Shown one piece after another: positions 8,619-16,597 of a DNA stretch of 64,000 nt. The notes under the pieces were generated by a model, which was not told the origin of the DNA, did no database searches, and saw only the letters and a program-made list of their open reading frames with translations. This DNA comes from Sporosarcina sp. BP05. GTDB taxonomy: Bacteria; Bacillota; Bacilli; Bacillales_A; Planococcaceae. How positions within the stretch are numbered: position 1 is the stretch's first letter; each line of letters starts with the position of its first letter. Made by a program: the position numbers and the translations under genes. Where the stretch lies: assembly GCF_014282005.1 (NCBI RefSeq), contig NZ_JACFTD010000008.1, positions 124,001 through 188,000 of the forward strand, read 5' to 3'.

Positions 8619-10187
8619 ATGAAAACACTTTGGCATAACGGCACGATGTATACGATGGAACAAGAAGGCGGTCAAGTTGAGGCGCTGCTCACAGAAAACG
8701 GTAAGATTTATGCAGTTGGTACATTTGAGGATTTAAAAGAACAGGCAGATAATGAAATTGATTTACTAGGTTCCGTTCTTTATCCAGGATTCGTCGATAG
8801 TCATATGCATATGATTGGCCACGGCGAAAAGTTACTGAGTCTGGACTTATCGAAGGCATCGTCCGCTGATGACATGATGGACATTCTGATGAATGCTCAT
8901 CCTGATTTGAAGTCAGACGAATGGTTTATCGGAGAAGGTTGGAATGAAAACAATTTCCCAGATAAAAAGATTCTTACGCGACATGAATTGGATAAGGTGA
9001 CGGATTCGCCTATGCTTTTGAAGCGGACATGCCGGCACGCAGCGCTCGCAAATTCAAAAGCGCTTGAGCTAGCAGGTATTTCAAAAGATACACTAGATCC
9101 CGAAGACGGCGTCATTATGCGCGATGCAAACGGCGAACCAACGGGCTATTTGAAAGAAGGAGCGCAGGAGATTGTGCTCGCCCTTATTCCGGAGCCGACG
9201 GAAGAATCATTGACACTGGCATTGCGGAGATCAGTGGATGATTTGCTATCAGTTGGACTGACAGGGGGCGTGACAGATGATCTTGGGTATTATGGCGATT
9301 ACAAAAAGCCACTGCAAGCATTCAAAAACGTCATCGGTGAACAGAAGAAGTTCCGTGCACATCTATTGCGACGGTCAACTGTTTTCAAACAATTGATGGA
9401 AGAAAAAGCTACGTATCACGAACCTTGGATTGAGCCAGGCGAGATGAAGTTTTTCATCGACGGAGCGCTCGGTGGTAAAACGGCTTTGTTAAGTAAACCG
9501 TATGCGGATACGCCGGAAACATCTGGAATGACTGTCGTCACTGATGAAGAAATCGATGCACTGGTGGCACTCGCTCGAAAACATGGTGAAGCAATTGCTG
9601 TCCATGTCATCGGCGATGCAGCTGTTGAAAAAGCGCTCTATGCGATTGAGAAGTACCCAGTACCTACTGGCAAACGTGATCGCCTTATCCATGTAAATGT
9701 CTTGCGTGAAGATCTAGTCGAGCGGATGGAAAAGCTGCCAGTCATCCTTGATATACAACCAGTGTTTGTATCGTCAGACTTCCCGTGGGTATTGGAACGA
9801 TTAGGGGAAGATCGTCTCGATTGGGCATATGCGTGGAAAAAATTGCTCGACCGTGGATTCATTTGCGGTGGTGGTTCAGATGCACCGATTGAAGAGGTTG
9901 ATCCACTGCTTGGCATCTATGCATCGGCGACGCGTCGGAAGCCAGGGGAAACCCATGAAGGCTATTTGCCAGATGAAAAACTGAGTCGCTTTGAAGCAGT
10001 CGGTTTATTTACGACGGGTAGTGCAGGCACAATTGGGAAAGCGGACGTCCGCGGTAAACTAGCACCGGGATTTGATGCTGATTTCACTGTGCTCGACAGG
10101 GATTTATTCGAAGTGGCAGATGAAGAGATAGTGGGCGCAAATGTTGTGATGACTGTTGTTGCAGGTGAAGTGATGTTTAGAGGGTGA
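8619..10187 (+). CDS. Amidohydrolase family protein (YtcJ-like)
   Basis: A metal-dependent hydrolase of the amidohydrolase superfamily, 522 aa from ATG 8619 (AGGGGG upstream). The metal-site motif VDSHMHMIGHG is near residue 65. Later metal ligands appear in HVIGDAAVEKA and GGGSDAPIEEVDP, and the C-terminal strand GFDADFTVLDRD closes the small beta domain. The YtcJ type acts on unknown N-acyl or imide substrates. A start 27 bp upstream (8592) lacks a ribosome site. Substrate cannot be told from context. Confidence 0.85.
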   Translation: MKTLWHNGTMYTMEQEGGQVEALLTENGKIYAVGTFEDLKEQADNEIDLLGSVLYPGFVDSHMHMIGHGEKLLSLDLSKASSADDMMDILMNAHPDLKSDEWFIGEGWNENNFPDKKILTRHELDKVTDSPMLLKRTCRHAALANSKALELAGISKDTLDPEDGVIMRDANGEPTGYLKEGAQEIVLALIPEPTEESLTLALRRSVDDLLSVGLTGGVTDDLGYYGDYKKPLQAFKNVIGEQKKFRAHLLRRSTVFKQLMEEKATYHEPWIEPGEMKFFIDGALGGKTALLSKPYADTPETSGMTVVTDEEIDALVALARKHGEAIAVHVIGDAAVEKALYAIEKYPVPTGKRDRLIHVNVLREDLVERMEKLPVILDIQPVFVSSDFPWVLERLGEDRLDWAYAWKKLLDRGFICGGGSDAPIEEVDPLLGIYASATRRKPGETHEGYLPDEKLSRFEAVGLFTTGSAGTIGKADVRGKLAPGFDADFTVLDRDLFEVADEEIVGANVVMTVVAGEVMFRG

Positions 10188-10281
10188 TGTTGAACATATT
10201 TGGTTCGTCAGCGGCAACCAATCATAAACCTTGCTAACAATGTGGTAAGCTAGAATCAATCTAGTAAAAGGGGTCTGGCAA

Positions 10282-10887
10282 ATGTCTAACAGTTGGAACG
10301 ACCGGTTCTTAGCAAAAGAATATGTCTACGGCAAAGAGCCCAACGGATTTCTCGTAGAGGCGGCACAGCGGTTACCTAAGGGGAAAGTGCTTTGCATCGC
10401 AGAAGGAGAAGGGCGTAACTCGGTTTACTTGGCAACGCTTGGCTTCGACGTGACGGCGTGGGATTATGCGCCAGCCGGACTGGAGAAAACCAAGCAGTTA
10501 GCAGATGAAAAAGGTGTCGCCGTAAAAACTGAGCTTCGAGATTTATCGGAGGTAACGTGGGAAGAAGAACAATGGGATGCAATCGTCCACATCTTCGGTC
10601 ATTTCCCGGGAAACGTCATGGACCGTACGTTATTGGGGATAAAAAAGGCGTTGAAACCGGGCGGCTACTATATAAGCGAACTGTATTCGAAAGAGCAACT
10701 GCTCTACGGAACTGGTGGCCCACGGATTGAAGAAATGTTGTGTGATCCAGTTCAGATGCTCGAACAATTCGACGGCTATTTCGTTAAACACTTCCATATT
10801 GGGGAAGTTAATCGCGTGGAGGGGCAGTTGCATACTGGAACCGCCCACGTTGTGCAAAGTATGTTTCAAAAAAGAGAGGACGAGTAA
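10282..10887 (+). CDS. Class I SAM-dependent methyltransferase
   Basis: A 201-aa cytoplasmic methyltransferase. The SAM-binding glycine loop is LCIAEGEGRNSVYLA (about residues 37-51), the acidic strand end is VTAWDYAP, and the post-motif region is LKPGGYYISELY. The overall pattern resembles TehB-like proteins. Followed after 3 bp by ywbE, so probably one operon. ATG 10282 has AAAGGGG about ten bases upstream. Substrate unknown. Confidence 0.85.
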   Translation: MSNSWNDRFLAKEYVYGKEPNGFLVEAAQRLPKGKVLCIAEGEGRNSVYLATLGFDVTAWDYAPAGLEKTKQLADEKGVAVKTELRDLSEVTWEEEQWDAIVHIFGHFPGNVMDRTLLGIKKALKPGGYYISELYSKEQLLYGTGGPRIEEMLCDPVQMLEQFDGYFVKHFHIGEVNRVEGQLHTGTAHVVQSMFQKREDE

Positions 10888-10890
10888 CAA

Positions 10891-11082
10891 ATGAATGGGC
10901 AGAATCGTGCAGATGTAACACCGGGAATAAAAGTGGCAGTCATATTGAAAAAAGATCAGCGGTCGGGTACAAAGACGGAGGGTGTCGTTAAAGATTTATT
11001 AACGAACTCTAGCTTCCACCCACATGGTATTAAAGTACGTTTGGAAGACGGACAAGTTGGACGGGTTTGCGAGATCTTGTAA
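10891..11082 (+). CDS. ywbE: YwbE family protein
   Basis: A 63-aa protein recognised as YwbE (motif GIKVAVILKKDQRSGTKTEG and the end DGQVGRVCEIL). It resembles a small basic beta-barrel of the KOW type, suggesting nucleic-acid contact; function unknown. ATG 10891 has AGAGAGGA upstream, three bases after the methyltransferase stop. Confidence 0.85.
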   Translation: MNGQNRADVTPGIKVAVILKKDQRSGTKTEGVVKDLLTNSSFHPHGIKVRLEDGQVGRVCEIL

Positions 11083-11118
11083 GGTAATTAATTAGCTGTA
11101 TACTCATTCAAAGTATCA

Positions 11119-11156
11119 CAAAAACCCATTCTTAAACACTTGGAATGGGTTTTTGT
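11119..11156 (+). terminator. Terminator after ywbE
   Basis: AAAACCCATTC (11121-11131) and GAATGGGTTTT (11143-11153) form a perfect 11-bp stem ending in T residues. Confidence 0.88.
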
Positions 11157-11164
11157 GGTTTAGT

Positions 11165-11284
11165 GACCATATCAAAACAGCAACCCTTACAGAACCTACG
11201 ACGTTGAAAATTGAAGATGATTTTCCATTTATTGATGGTGAGACTGCACTATATCCTGTTGATGCCTCTGGAAGAATTGCTTGA
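11165..11284 (+). pseudogene. Fragment of a PstS-like phosphate-binding protein
   Basis: An open stretch of 39 codons without a proper start encodes TEPTTLKIEDDFPFIDG followed by ETALYPV. The phrase (F)P.IDG.TALYP is typical of one branch of PstS-like substrate-binding proteins. It then stops abruptly. A second frame (11245-11384) continues with LEELLEAVQVPVIAAHSIRN, which I cannot place. This is a decayed remnant rather than a gene; the PstS link rests on one short motif. Confidence 0.45.
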
Positions 11285-11418
11285 AGCTGTTCAAGTTCCG
11301 GTCATTGCAGCGCACAGCATTCGTAACCGTTTCAATACTGAAATGAAAGAAGCCGCCATTCCGCTATTTAGTTTGGTACACTGAATAAATGATATTGATA
11401 AGGATGGCGATGGATTAA

Positions 11419-12321
11419 ATGCGGAAATATATTGGGGAAATAGGACTTATTATTACAGCAATTATCTGGGGGAGTGGATTTGTTGCTAGTGCAGTGTCGC
11501 TGGAATACTACACGCCCTATCAGATTTTGGCGGGAAGATTTATTATCGGAGTTATTATTCTATGCGTTCTGTTTTATAAAAGATTGAAGAATATCAAAAA
11601 AAGTACACTTATTAAAGGGACTATATTAGGACTCTTTCTCTATATTGCTTTCGTGCTCCAAACAGTGGGATTGCAATACACGACACCTTCAAAAAACGCA
11701 TTTTTAACGGCGGTAAATGTCGTCATTGTACCTTTCATCGGATTTTTACTATACAAGCGAAAAATTGACATGTTTGAATTAGTTGGAGCAGTTACAGCTT
11801 TGGTAGGCGTAGCGGTATTATCACTTAAACTATCTGCAGAAATCAATATCGGAGATTTGTTGACGTTATGCTGTGCGGTTGGATTTGCATTCCATATCTT
11901 TTACACAGCTAAATTTGTCAAAGACGAGGACGCTGTTTTGCTTACAATTGTTCAAATGGTAATAGCTGCAGTGATTAGCTGGATAGTTGTCATTTTCAAA
12001 GGAGAGACATCATTTTCAGTGGAATCGGAAGGGCTACTGCCGCTCCTTTACTTGGGTATCTTCTCGACAACAATCGCTTATTTGTTGCAAACAATTGCTC
12101 AAAAGTATATTACGGAGACAAAGGCTGCGATTATTCTATCGACAGAAGCTTTCTGGGGCATGGCCTTCTCAGTAGCGATATTAAGTGAGGTCATGACAAC
12201 CAAAATGATTATCGGTGCAGTACTCATCCTCATAGCAATTATTATATCCGAAACAAAGTTCAGTTTTTTGAAAAAGAAACGGCTGAACGGAATGTTTGAA
12301 AAGGGGGATACCCGTGTCTAA
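11419..12321 (+). CDS. EamA/DMT superfamily transporter
   Basis: A 300-aa membrane protein with ten predicted hydrophobic helices in two five-helix EamA repeats. The first repeat opens with IGLIITAIIWGSGFVA and contains the conserved GLQYTTPSKNAFLTA; the second ends TKAAIILSTEAFWG. Members export small metabolites or drugs; the substrate is not predictable. The next gene starts 8 bp before this stop, so they are translationally coupled. Confidence 0.9.
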   Translation: MRKYIGEIGLIITAIIWGSGFVASAVSLEYYTPYQILAGRFIIGVIILCVLFYKRLKNIKKSTLIKGTILGLFLYIAFVLQTVGLQYTTPSKNAFLTAVNVVIVPFIGFLLYKRKIDMFELVGAVTALVGVAVLSLKLSAEINIGDLLTLCCAVGFAFHIFYTAKFVKDEDAVLLTIVQMVIAAVISWIVVIFKGETSFSVESEGLLPLLYLGIFSTTIAYLLQTIAQKYITETKAAIILSTEAFWGMAFSVAILSEVMTTKMIIGAVLILIAIIISETKFSFLKKKRLNGMFEKGDTRV

Positions 12322-12631
12322 AGCTGTTTATTGTGAAAAATGCTCTAAAGAAATTAAGTTTAGAGGGGATTTAGTAACCGCGACTATATTTTTTGTTGTA
12401 GTTGCTTATCATGAAGATTGTTATGTAAAAGAATTGAAAGGGTTCAGGGGACTTTTCTTAGACAATCAACCGCTTAATGGTTTTTCGGGCAATTTCTTGT
12501 TTGTAATGGCAGTTTTAGTAGGTATCGGCTTTGCTTTTGGCTCGTTGAAGTGGGTGTCAATTATAGCCGTAATTCCTGTATTATATAGGCTTTTTTCTTT
12601 TTATAAGTTTGAAAGACTATTGGAAAAATAA
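12314..12631 (+). CDS. Small zinc-ribbon-like membrane protein
   Basis: A 105-aa protein from GTG 12314 (AAGGGGG seven bases upstream). A CEKC pair near residue 7 with H40/C43 (HEDCYVKEL) could form one zinc site. Two hydrophobic segments follow (about residues 60-78 and 80-95). I do not recognise a family. It overlaps the end of the EamA gene by 8 bp, suggesting co-translation. An earlier TTG (12296) lies too close to the ribosome site. Confidence 0.7.
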   Translation: MSKAVYCEKCSKEIKFRGDLVTATIFFVVVAYHEDCYVKELKGFRGLFLDNQPLNGFSGNFLFVMAVLVGIGFAFGSLKWVSIIAVIPVLYRLFSFYKFERLLEK

Positions 12632-12721
12632 CGTCAGGGTAATTACCGGTGAAAGTAATTTGTTTAATCATATTAGTTCTGGTGCCTGTCACTTAGATGA
12701 TGAAAGTTTGAGGAGGCTACA

Positions 12722-13240
12722 ATGGAAATTCACTACAATTTGACAGAAGAAGATTATATAAATTTTAATTTGTATCATATCAAAAATTCTGAAACTGGTA
12801 AACGGGCATTGGCAGTGCAAAGGTTTTTATCTCCATTATTCTTTATCATTATTTCTTATGTTTATGCTGCGATTAGTGACATGCCTTTTCTACCGCTGTT
12901 TATCACTTTTTTCATAATGAGTATACTATGGATTATCTTTTACCCGAAGCACTTTTACAAACTCATTGCCCGTAATGCTAAGAAAATGATCAAAGAAGGA
13001 AAAAATGACGGTTTAATCGGTCATCATCAACTGAAAATGACAGAAGAAGGATTAGTGGATACGTCCCTAAACAAAGAAACAAAAGTAACTTGGTCCGGCA
13101 TAACAAGTTTCAAAGAAGACGAGGGATATTACTATCTTTACAACAGCTCAGTAAGTGCCTATATCCTTCCGAAAAGGGAGATTGATCATGCAGATGAAGT
13201 TAAGCAATATATTCAATCTAAGGTAATGAATAATGGTTGA
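12722..13240 (+). CDS. YcxB-like membrane protein
   Basis: A 172-aa protein with two central membrane segments (about residues 30-48 and 54-72). A cytoplasmic C-terminal domain of the YcxB type follows, with the phrases VTWSGITSFKEDEGYYYLY and AYILPKREI. GAGGAGG precedes the ATG. Function unknown; these proteins occur near membrane-bound stress and transport genes. Confidence 0.8.
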   Translation: MEIHYNLTEEDYINFNLYHIKNSETGKRALAVQRFLSPLFFIIISYVYAAISDMPFLPLFITFFIMSILWIIFYPKHFYKLIARNAKKMIKEGKNDGLIGHHQLKMTEEGLVDTSLNKETKVTWSGITSFKEDEGYYYLYNSSVSAYILPKREIDHADEVKQYIQSKVMNNG

Positions 13241-13257
13241 ATTGTGGAGGAATAAAA

Positions 13258-13504
13258 ATGCACAGAAAAAAATATTTCACCCTTTTACCGCTAGCTCTTT
13301 TACTGGGTATTTCAACATTTTATTATCTGCCTGCTGAAGCATGAAATCGCGCTTGATGGGGCTAGGGGTCTAACGACAACAGCAAATCGTGAACGTCTAT
13401 CTGATTGGACTAGTAAAATCGATCAGCTTGGTAAACCGACGGAAAATAATACCGCTAAAAAGCTTGGTGAATTTAAGAAAGAGCAAATGAATATCACAGC
13501 ATAA
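13258..13504 (+). pseudogene. Broken exported protein
   Basis: GGAGG and ATG 13258 start a 28-codon signal peptide (MHRKKYFTLLPLALLLGI, ending LPAEA) that meets TGA at 13342-13344. In the +1 frame from 13343 an open stretch of 53 codons (EIALDGARGLTTTANRE to KKEQMNITA) runs to TAA at 13504, followed by a terminator. A signal peptide joined out of frame to a hydrophilic body suggests a deletion or frameshift in a secreted protein gene. Family unknown. Confidence 0.6.
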
Positions 13505-13507
13505 ACA

Positions 13508-13545
13508 AGAAAACCTATCCTCTTATGAAGAAGGACGGTTTTTTT
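13508..13545 (+). terminator. Terminator after the broken exported gene
   Basis: AAACC.. pairs with ..GGTTT around 13511-13541 with inner TCC/GGA pairs, followed by a run of seven T. Confidence 0.6.
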
Positions 13546-13580
13546 GCGTTTTATCTTAAGGCTTTGCTCGTAAGGGTTTC

Positions 13581-13614
13581 CTTAGCATGTAAGCAGACAG
13601 GAGTATATGCTAAG
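13581..13614. repeat. Inverted repeat upstream of the LacI-type gene
   Basis: CTTAGCAT (13581-13588) is repeated inverted as ATGCTAAG (13607-13614). It lies 48 bp before the regulator start and could be a regulator site or a hairpin; no T run follows. Confidence 0.4.
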
Positions 13615-13661
13615 ATGTAATTAATATTGGGAATAAATATGATATATTAAGGAGATATATT

Positions 13662-14627
13662 ATGAAAGTTAAATTAGAAGATGTTGCGAAAGCAGCGGGC
13701 GTATCTCCAACTACTGTATCTCGCGTGTTAAATAATAGGGGGTATATTAGTGAGCTGACGAAAGAAAAAGTGGAGAACGCTATTAAAGAATTGAATTATT
13801 ACCCCAATGATGTTGCGAGGTCTCTGTTCAAAAAGAGAACGAATTTTATTGGACTGATCGTCCCGACAGTTAGCAATCCTTTTTTCGGGGAATTATCGTT
13901 GTATATTGAAAATATCTGTTCTTCTTTGGGTTATAAGATTATTCTTTGCAATAGTTCAGGGCAGCTTGAAAAAGAGAAAGCCTACGCAACCATGCTGATT
14001 CGACATCAAGTAGATGGTATCATTGTCTGTTCATATAATCGGGGAATTGATACATATAAGTATCCAAAGCTTCCGATTGTTGCGATTGACCATTACTTGG
14101 CACCGACAGTACCTGTAGTAGGATCTGATAATTACATGGGCGGAAAATTGGCAGTTCAGCATCTAATTGATAGAGGATGCCGGTCAATTATTCATATAAA
14201 TGGTCCACTTGAATTAGAAACACCTGCTCAATTTAGGCGGAAAGCTTATGAGGACCTAATCGATAATCCGATTACATATGAATTGCTGTTTGGCGATGAG
14301 GATATGGTTTTATCGATAAGAAAAATTTTGTTGGATCGCCCGGAAACAGATGGCATATTCGCCAGTGATGATATGATGGCTGCTGCTTGTTTGCAAGTTG
14401 CAAGAGAATTGAACATCCAAGTGCCTGAGCAGCTAAAAATCATTGGCTACGATGGAACGGAAACTACGAGGAGGTTATTACCTCAACTCACAACAATTAA
14501 ACAGCCAATTGAGGAAATTGCTAAAACATCTGTGAAAAAATTAATGGATATGATTGATAACCCAGAGTGTTCAGGTTCATATGAAACTGTATTGCCTGTT
14601 CACTTGTTAATCAGTGAGACAACCTAA
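13662..14627 (+). CDS. LacI family repressor of the fructan/sucrose genes
   Basis: A 321-aa regulator. The N-terminal LacI HTH (residues 4-24, KLEDVAKAAGVSPTTVSRVL) is followed by the hinge helix and a periplasmic-binding-type effector domain (from about 60, FIGLIVPTVSNPFFGEL), ending in the dimer region TTIKQPIEEIAK. AAGGAG precedes ATG 13662. It is transcribed towards the transport and GH32 genes and a LacI-type operator overlaps their promoter, so it very probably controls them, releasing on a fructose-containing sugar or its phosphate (ScrR/SacR-like). Confidence 0.88.
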   Translation: MKVKLEDVAKAAGVSPTTVSRVLNNRGYISELTKEKVENAIKELNYYPNDVARSLFKKRTNFIGLIVPTVSNPFFGELSLYIENICSSLGYKIILCNSSGQLEKEKAYATMLIRHQVDGIIVCSYNRGIDTYKYPKLPIVAIDHYLAPTVPVVGSDNYMGGKLAVQHLIDRGCRSIIHINGPLELETPAQFRRKAYEDLIDNPITYELLFGDEDMVLSIRKILLDRPETDGIFASDDMMAAACLQVARELNIQVPEQLKIIGYDGTETTRRLLPQLTTIKQPIEEIAKTSVKKLMDMIDNPECSGSYETVLPVHLLISETT

Positions 14628-14651
14628 TTTTCTTAAGATTAGGTTTTTTTA
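14621..14651 (+). terminator. Terminator of the LacI-type gene
   Basis: AACCTAAT (14621-14628, containing the stop codon) pairs with ATTAGGTT (14638-14645), followed by T residues. Confidence 0.8.
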
Positions 14652-14661
14652 GTTTTACGTG

Positions 14662-14700
14662 TGTCAAGCGGTTGACATGTTTGTGTACTTGACATATTAT
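14662..14700 (+). promoter_or_regulatory. Fructan operon promoter overlapped by a LacI-type operator
   Basis: TTGACA (14672-14677), a 17-bp spacer and TATTAT (14695-14700) form a near-consensus promoter. The -35 box is the right half of a palindrome, TGTCAA at 14662-14667 and TTGACA at 14672-14677, around a central CG, the form bound by LacI-family repressors. Another TTGACA is at 14689-14694 inside the spacer. Binding would block the -35 region. Confidence 0.82.
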
Positions 14701-14742
14701 TAACTTATAAATTAGAAAACATTTAAGGGGGCTATATAAAAA

Positions 14743-15684
14743 ATGACTACTGATTCAAAAACAAACGTATTCCATAAGAAAAAAAGTTTGTTCCAGTACA
14801 TGAAACAAAATTACATGCTGTATTTATTTTTAGCCCCAGCGATTATTTTGACAATTATCTTTAAGTATATTCCGATGTATGGATCTATTATTGCCTTCAA
14901 AGATTTCAGTCCTATGAAAGGTATATGGGCAAGTGATTGGGTAGGGTTGGAGCATTTTACAAAGTTTTTAACTTCTCCTAATTTTGGAGACATTTTTATG
15001 AATACGCTTAAACTAAGTGTTTACGGCCTAGTGTTAGGGTTTCCGGTACCTATTATTCTAGCATTAATGTTAAATCAGGTGAAACGAGCATCCATAAAGA
15101 AGAATATTCAATTAATCCTGTATGCACCGAATTTTATCTCGGTTGTTGTCATTACGGGAATGCTGTTTATCTTCTTATCACCAACGGGACCCATTAATAC
15201 GATTTTATCGTTTTTCATGGACAATCCAATTTCATTCATGTCTGACCCAGATGCATTTGTATCCATCTATATTCTTTCGGGTATTTGGCAGGGGGCAGGC
15301 TGGGCTTCTATCATTTATGTGGCAGCGCTTTCTAATGTCGATCCTCAGCTACATGATGCAGCAACCATTGACGGAGCATCATTGTTGCAAAGAGTAAAGC
15401 ATATCGATCTTCCGACATTAAAACCTATGATGGCTGTTCTATTTATCCTTTCGGCAGGTGGAATCATGGGCATTGGATTTGAAAAAGCCTATTTGATGCA
15501 AACCGCTATGAATATTCCAACGTCTGAAATTATTGCAACCTATGTCTACAAAGTGGGGCTACAAGCCGGAGACTATGCGTATTCATCGGCAGTTGGATTA
15601 TTTAACTCCATTATCAATGTGATTTTACTAGTTTTTGTGAATTACGTAGTTAAAAAACTTAATGAAGGTGAAGGTCTTTATTAA
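14743..15684 (+). CDS. Sugar ABC transporter permease (LplB/YteP type)
   Basis: A 313-aa membrane protein with about six helices, beginning after a short basic tail with YLFLAPAIILTIIFKYIPMYG, typical of LplB-type permeases for oligosaccharides. The EAA loop DAATIDGASLLQRVKHIDLP is near residue 205. It is the first gene after the operator-controlled promoter. Its partners are the next permease and the lipoprotein; no ATPase gene is in the cluster. Confidence 0.93.
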   Translation: MTTDSKTNVFHKKKSLFQYMKQNYMLYLFLAPAIILTIIFKYIPMYGSIIAFKDFSPMKGIWASDWVGLEHFTKFLTSPNFGDIFMNTLKLSVYGLVLGFPVPIILALMLNQVKRASIKKNIQLILYAPNFISVVVITGMLFIFLSPTGPINTILSFFMDNPISFMSDPDAFVSIYILSGIWQGAGWASIIYVAALSNVDPQLHDAATIDGASLLQRVKHIDLPTLKPMMAVLFILSAGGIMGIGFEKAYLMQTAMNIPTSEIIATYVYKVGLQAGDYAYSSAVGLFNSIINVILLVFVNYVVKKLNEGEGLY

Positions 15685-15704
15685 AAGGGGGACAAGGTAG
15701 GGAT

Positions 15705-16580
15705 ATGAATTATTCGAAAAAAGATCGATTTCTGCTCATGATAAATAAGTATGTCCTTATTATTGCGACGTTGATAATTCTGTTGCCATTGCTCTATGTG
15801 CTGTTAGCCTCGTTTTTAGAACCTAACGTCTTACTAAGTAAAGGCATATCGTTCAATCCGGACGATTGGAGTGTGCAAGGCTATGTGAAGATTTTGCAAA
15901 ACGAAGCGATTATTAGAGGATTCTTTTACTCGATTCTGTACTCAGTTGGATTTGCTTTGGTGACAGTTATTGTATCCATACTTGCCGCCTATCCATTATC
16001 CGTTGAGGGCTTTAGAGGAACGAAAGTCATTATGATATTCTTCCTTATCACTATGTTTTTCAGTGGTGGTTTAATCCCAACGTATTTAGTGGTCAAGGAT
16101 CTAGGGATGTTAAATAGCATATGGGCTATTATTTTGCCAGGTGCAATTAGTGTTTGGAATATTATTTTAGCTAGAACGTATTTCAAGGCAATCCCTAAGG
16201 AACTCCAAGAAGCGGCAAAAATCGACGGGGCATCTGATTTACTTATATTCTTCAAGATTATCTTACCGCTATCTAAACCGATTATTTTTGTTCTTGCATT
16301 ATATGCCTTTGTAGGGCAATGGAATTCTTATTTTGACGCCATGATTTACTTAGAAGATGCTAAATTGCATCCATTGCAATTAGTGTTACGTTCGATTCTT
16401 ATCCAAAATGAAGTACAGCCTGGCATGATTGGTGATCAGCTGGCCATGGCAGAGTTGAAAAAGATGTCGGAAATGATTAAATACTCATCTATTATTCTTT
16501 CTAGTTTACCTCTAATCATTATGTATCCTTTCTTCCAGAAGTATTTTGAAAAAGGCGTAATGGTTGGTTCAATAAAATAA
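15705..16580 (+). CDS. Sugar ABC transporter permease (LplC/YtcP type)
   Basis: A 291-aa partner permease with about six helices; the EAA loop QEAAKIDGASDLLIFFKIIL is near residue 168. The C-terminus MYPFFQKYFEKGVMVGSIK is diagnostic of carbohydrate (CUT1) permeases. AAAGGGGG lies upstream of ATG 15705. Together with the gene before it, it forms the channel for a fructan-derived sugar, as inferred from neighbours. Confidence 0.93.
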   Translation: MNYSKKDRFLLMINKYVLIIATLIILLPLLYVLLASFLEPNVLLSKGISFNPDDWSVQGYVKILQNEAIIRGFFYSILYSVGFALVTVIVSILAAYPLSVEGFRGTKVIMIFFLITMFFSGGLIPTYLVVKDLGMLNSIWAIILPGAISVWNIILARTYFKAIPKELQEAAKIDGASDLLIFFKIILPLSKPIIFVLALYAFVGQWNSYFDAMIYLEDAKLHPLQLVLRSILIQNEVQPGMIGDQLAMAELKKMSEMIKYSSIILSSLPLIIMYPFFQKYFEKGVMVGSIK

Positions 16581-16597
16581 AAAATGGGGGTTTTAGT

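Noticed and set aside
14662..14677. CcpA cre site at the fructan promoter
   Set aside because: Half-sites are two bases further apart than the cre consensus; a LacI-type operator for the adjacent regulator fits better.
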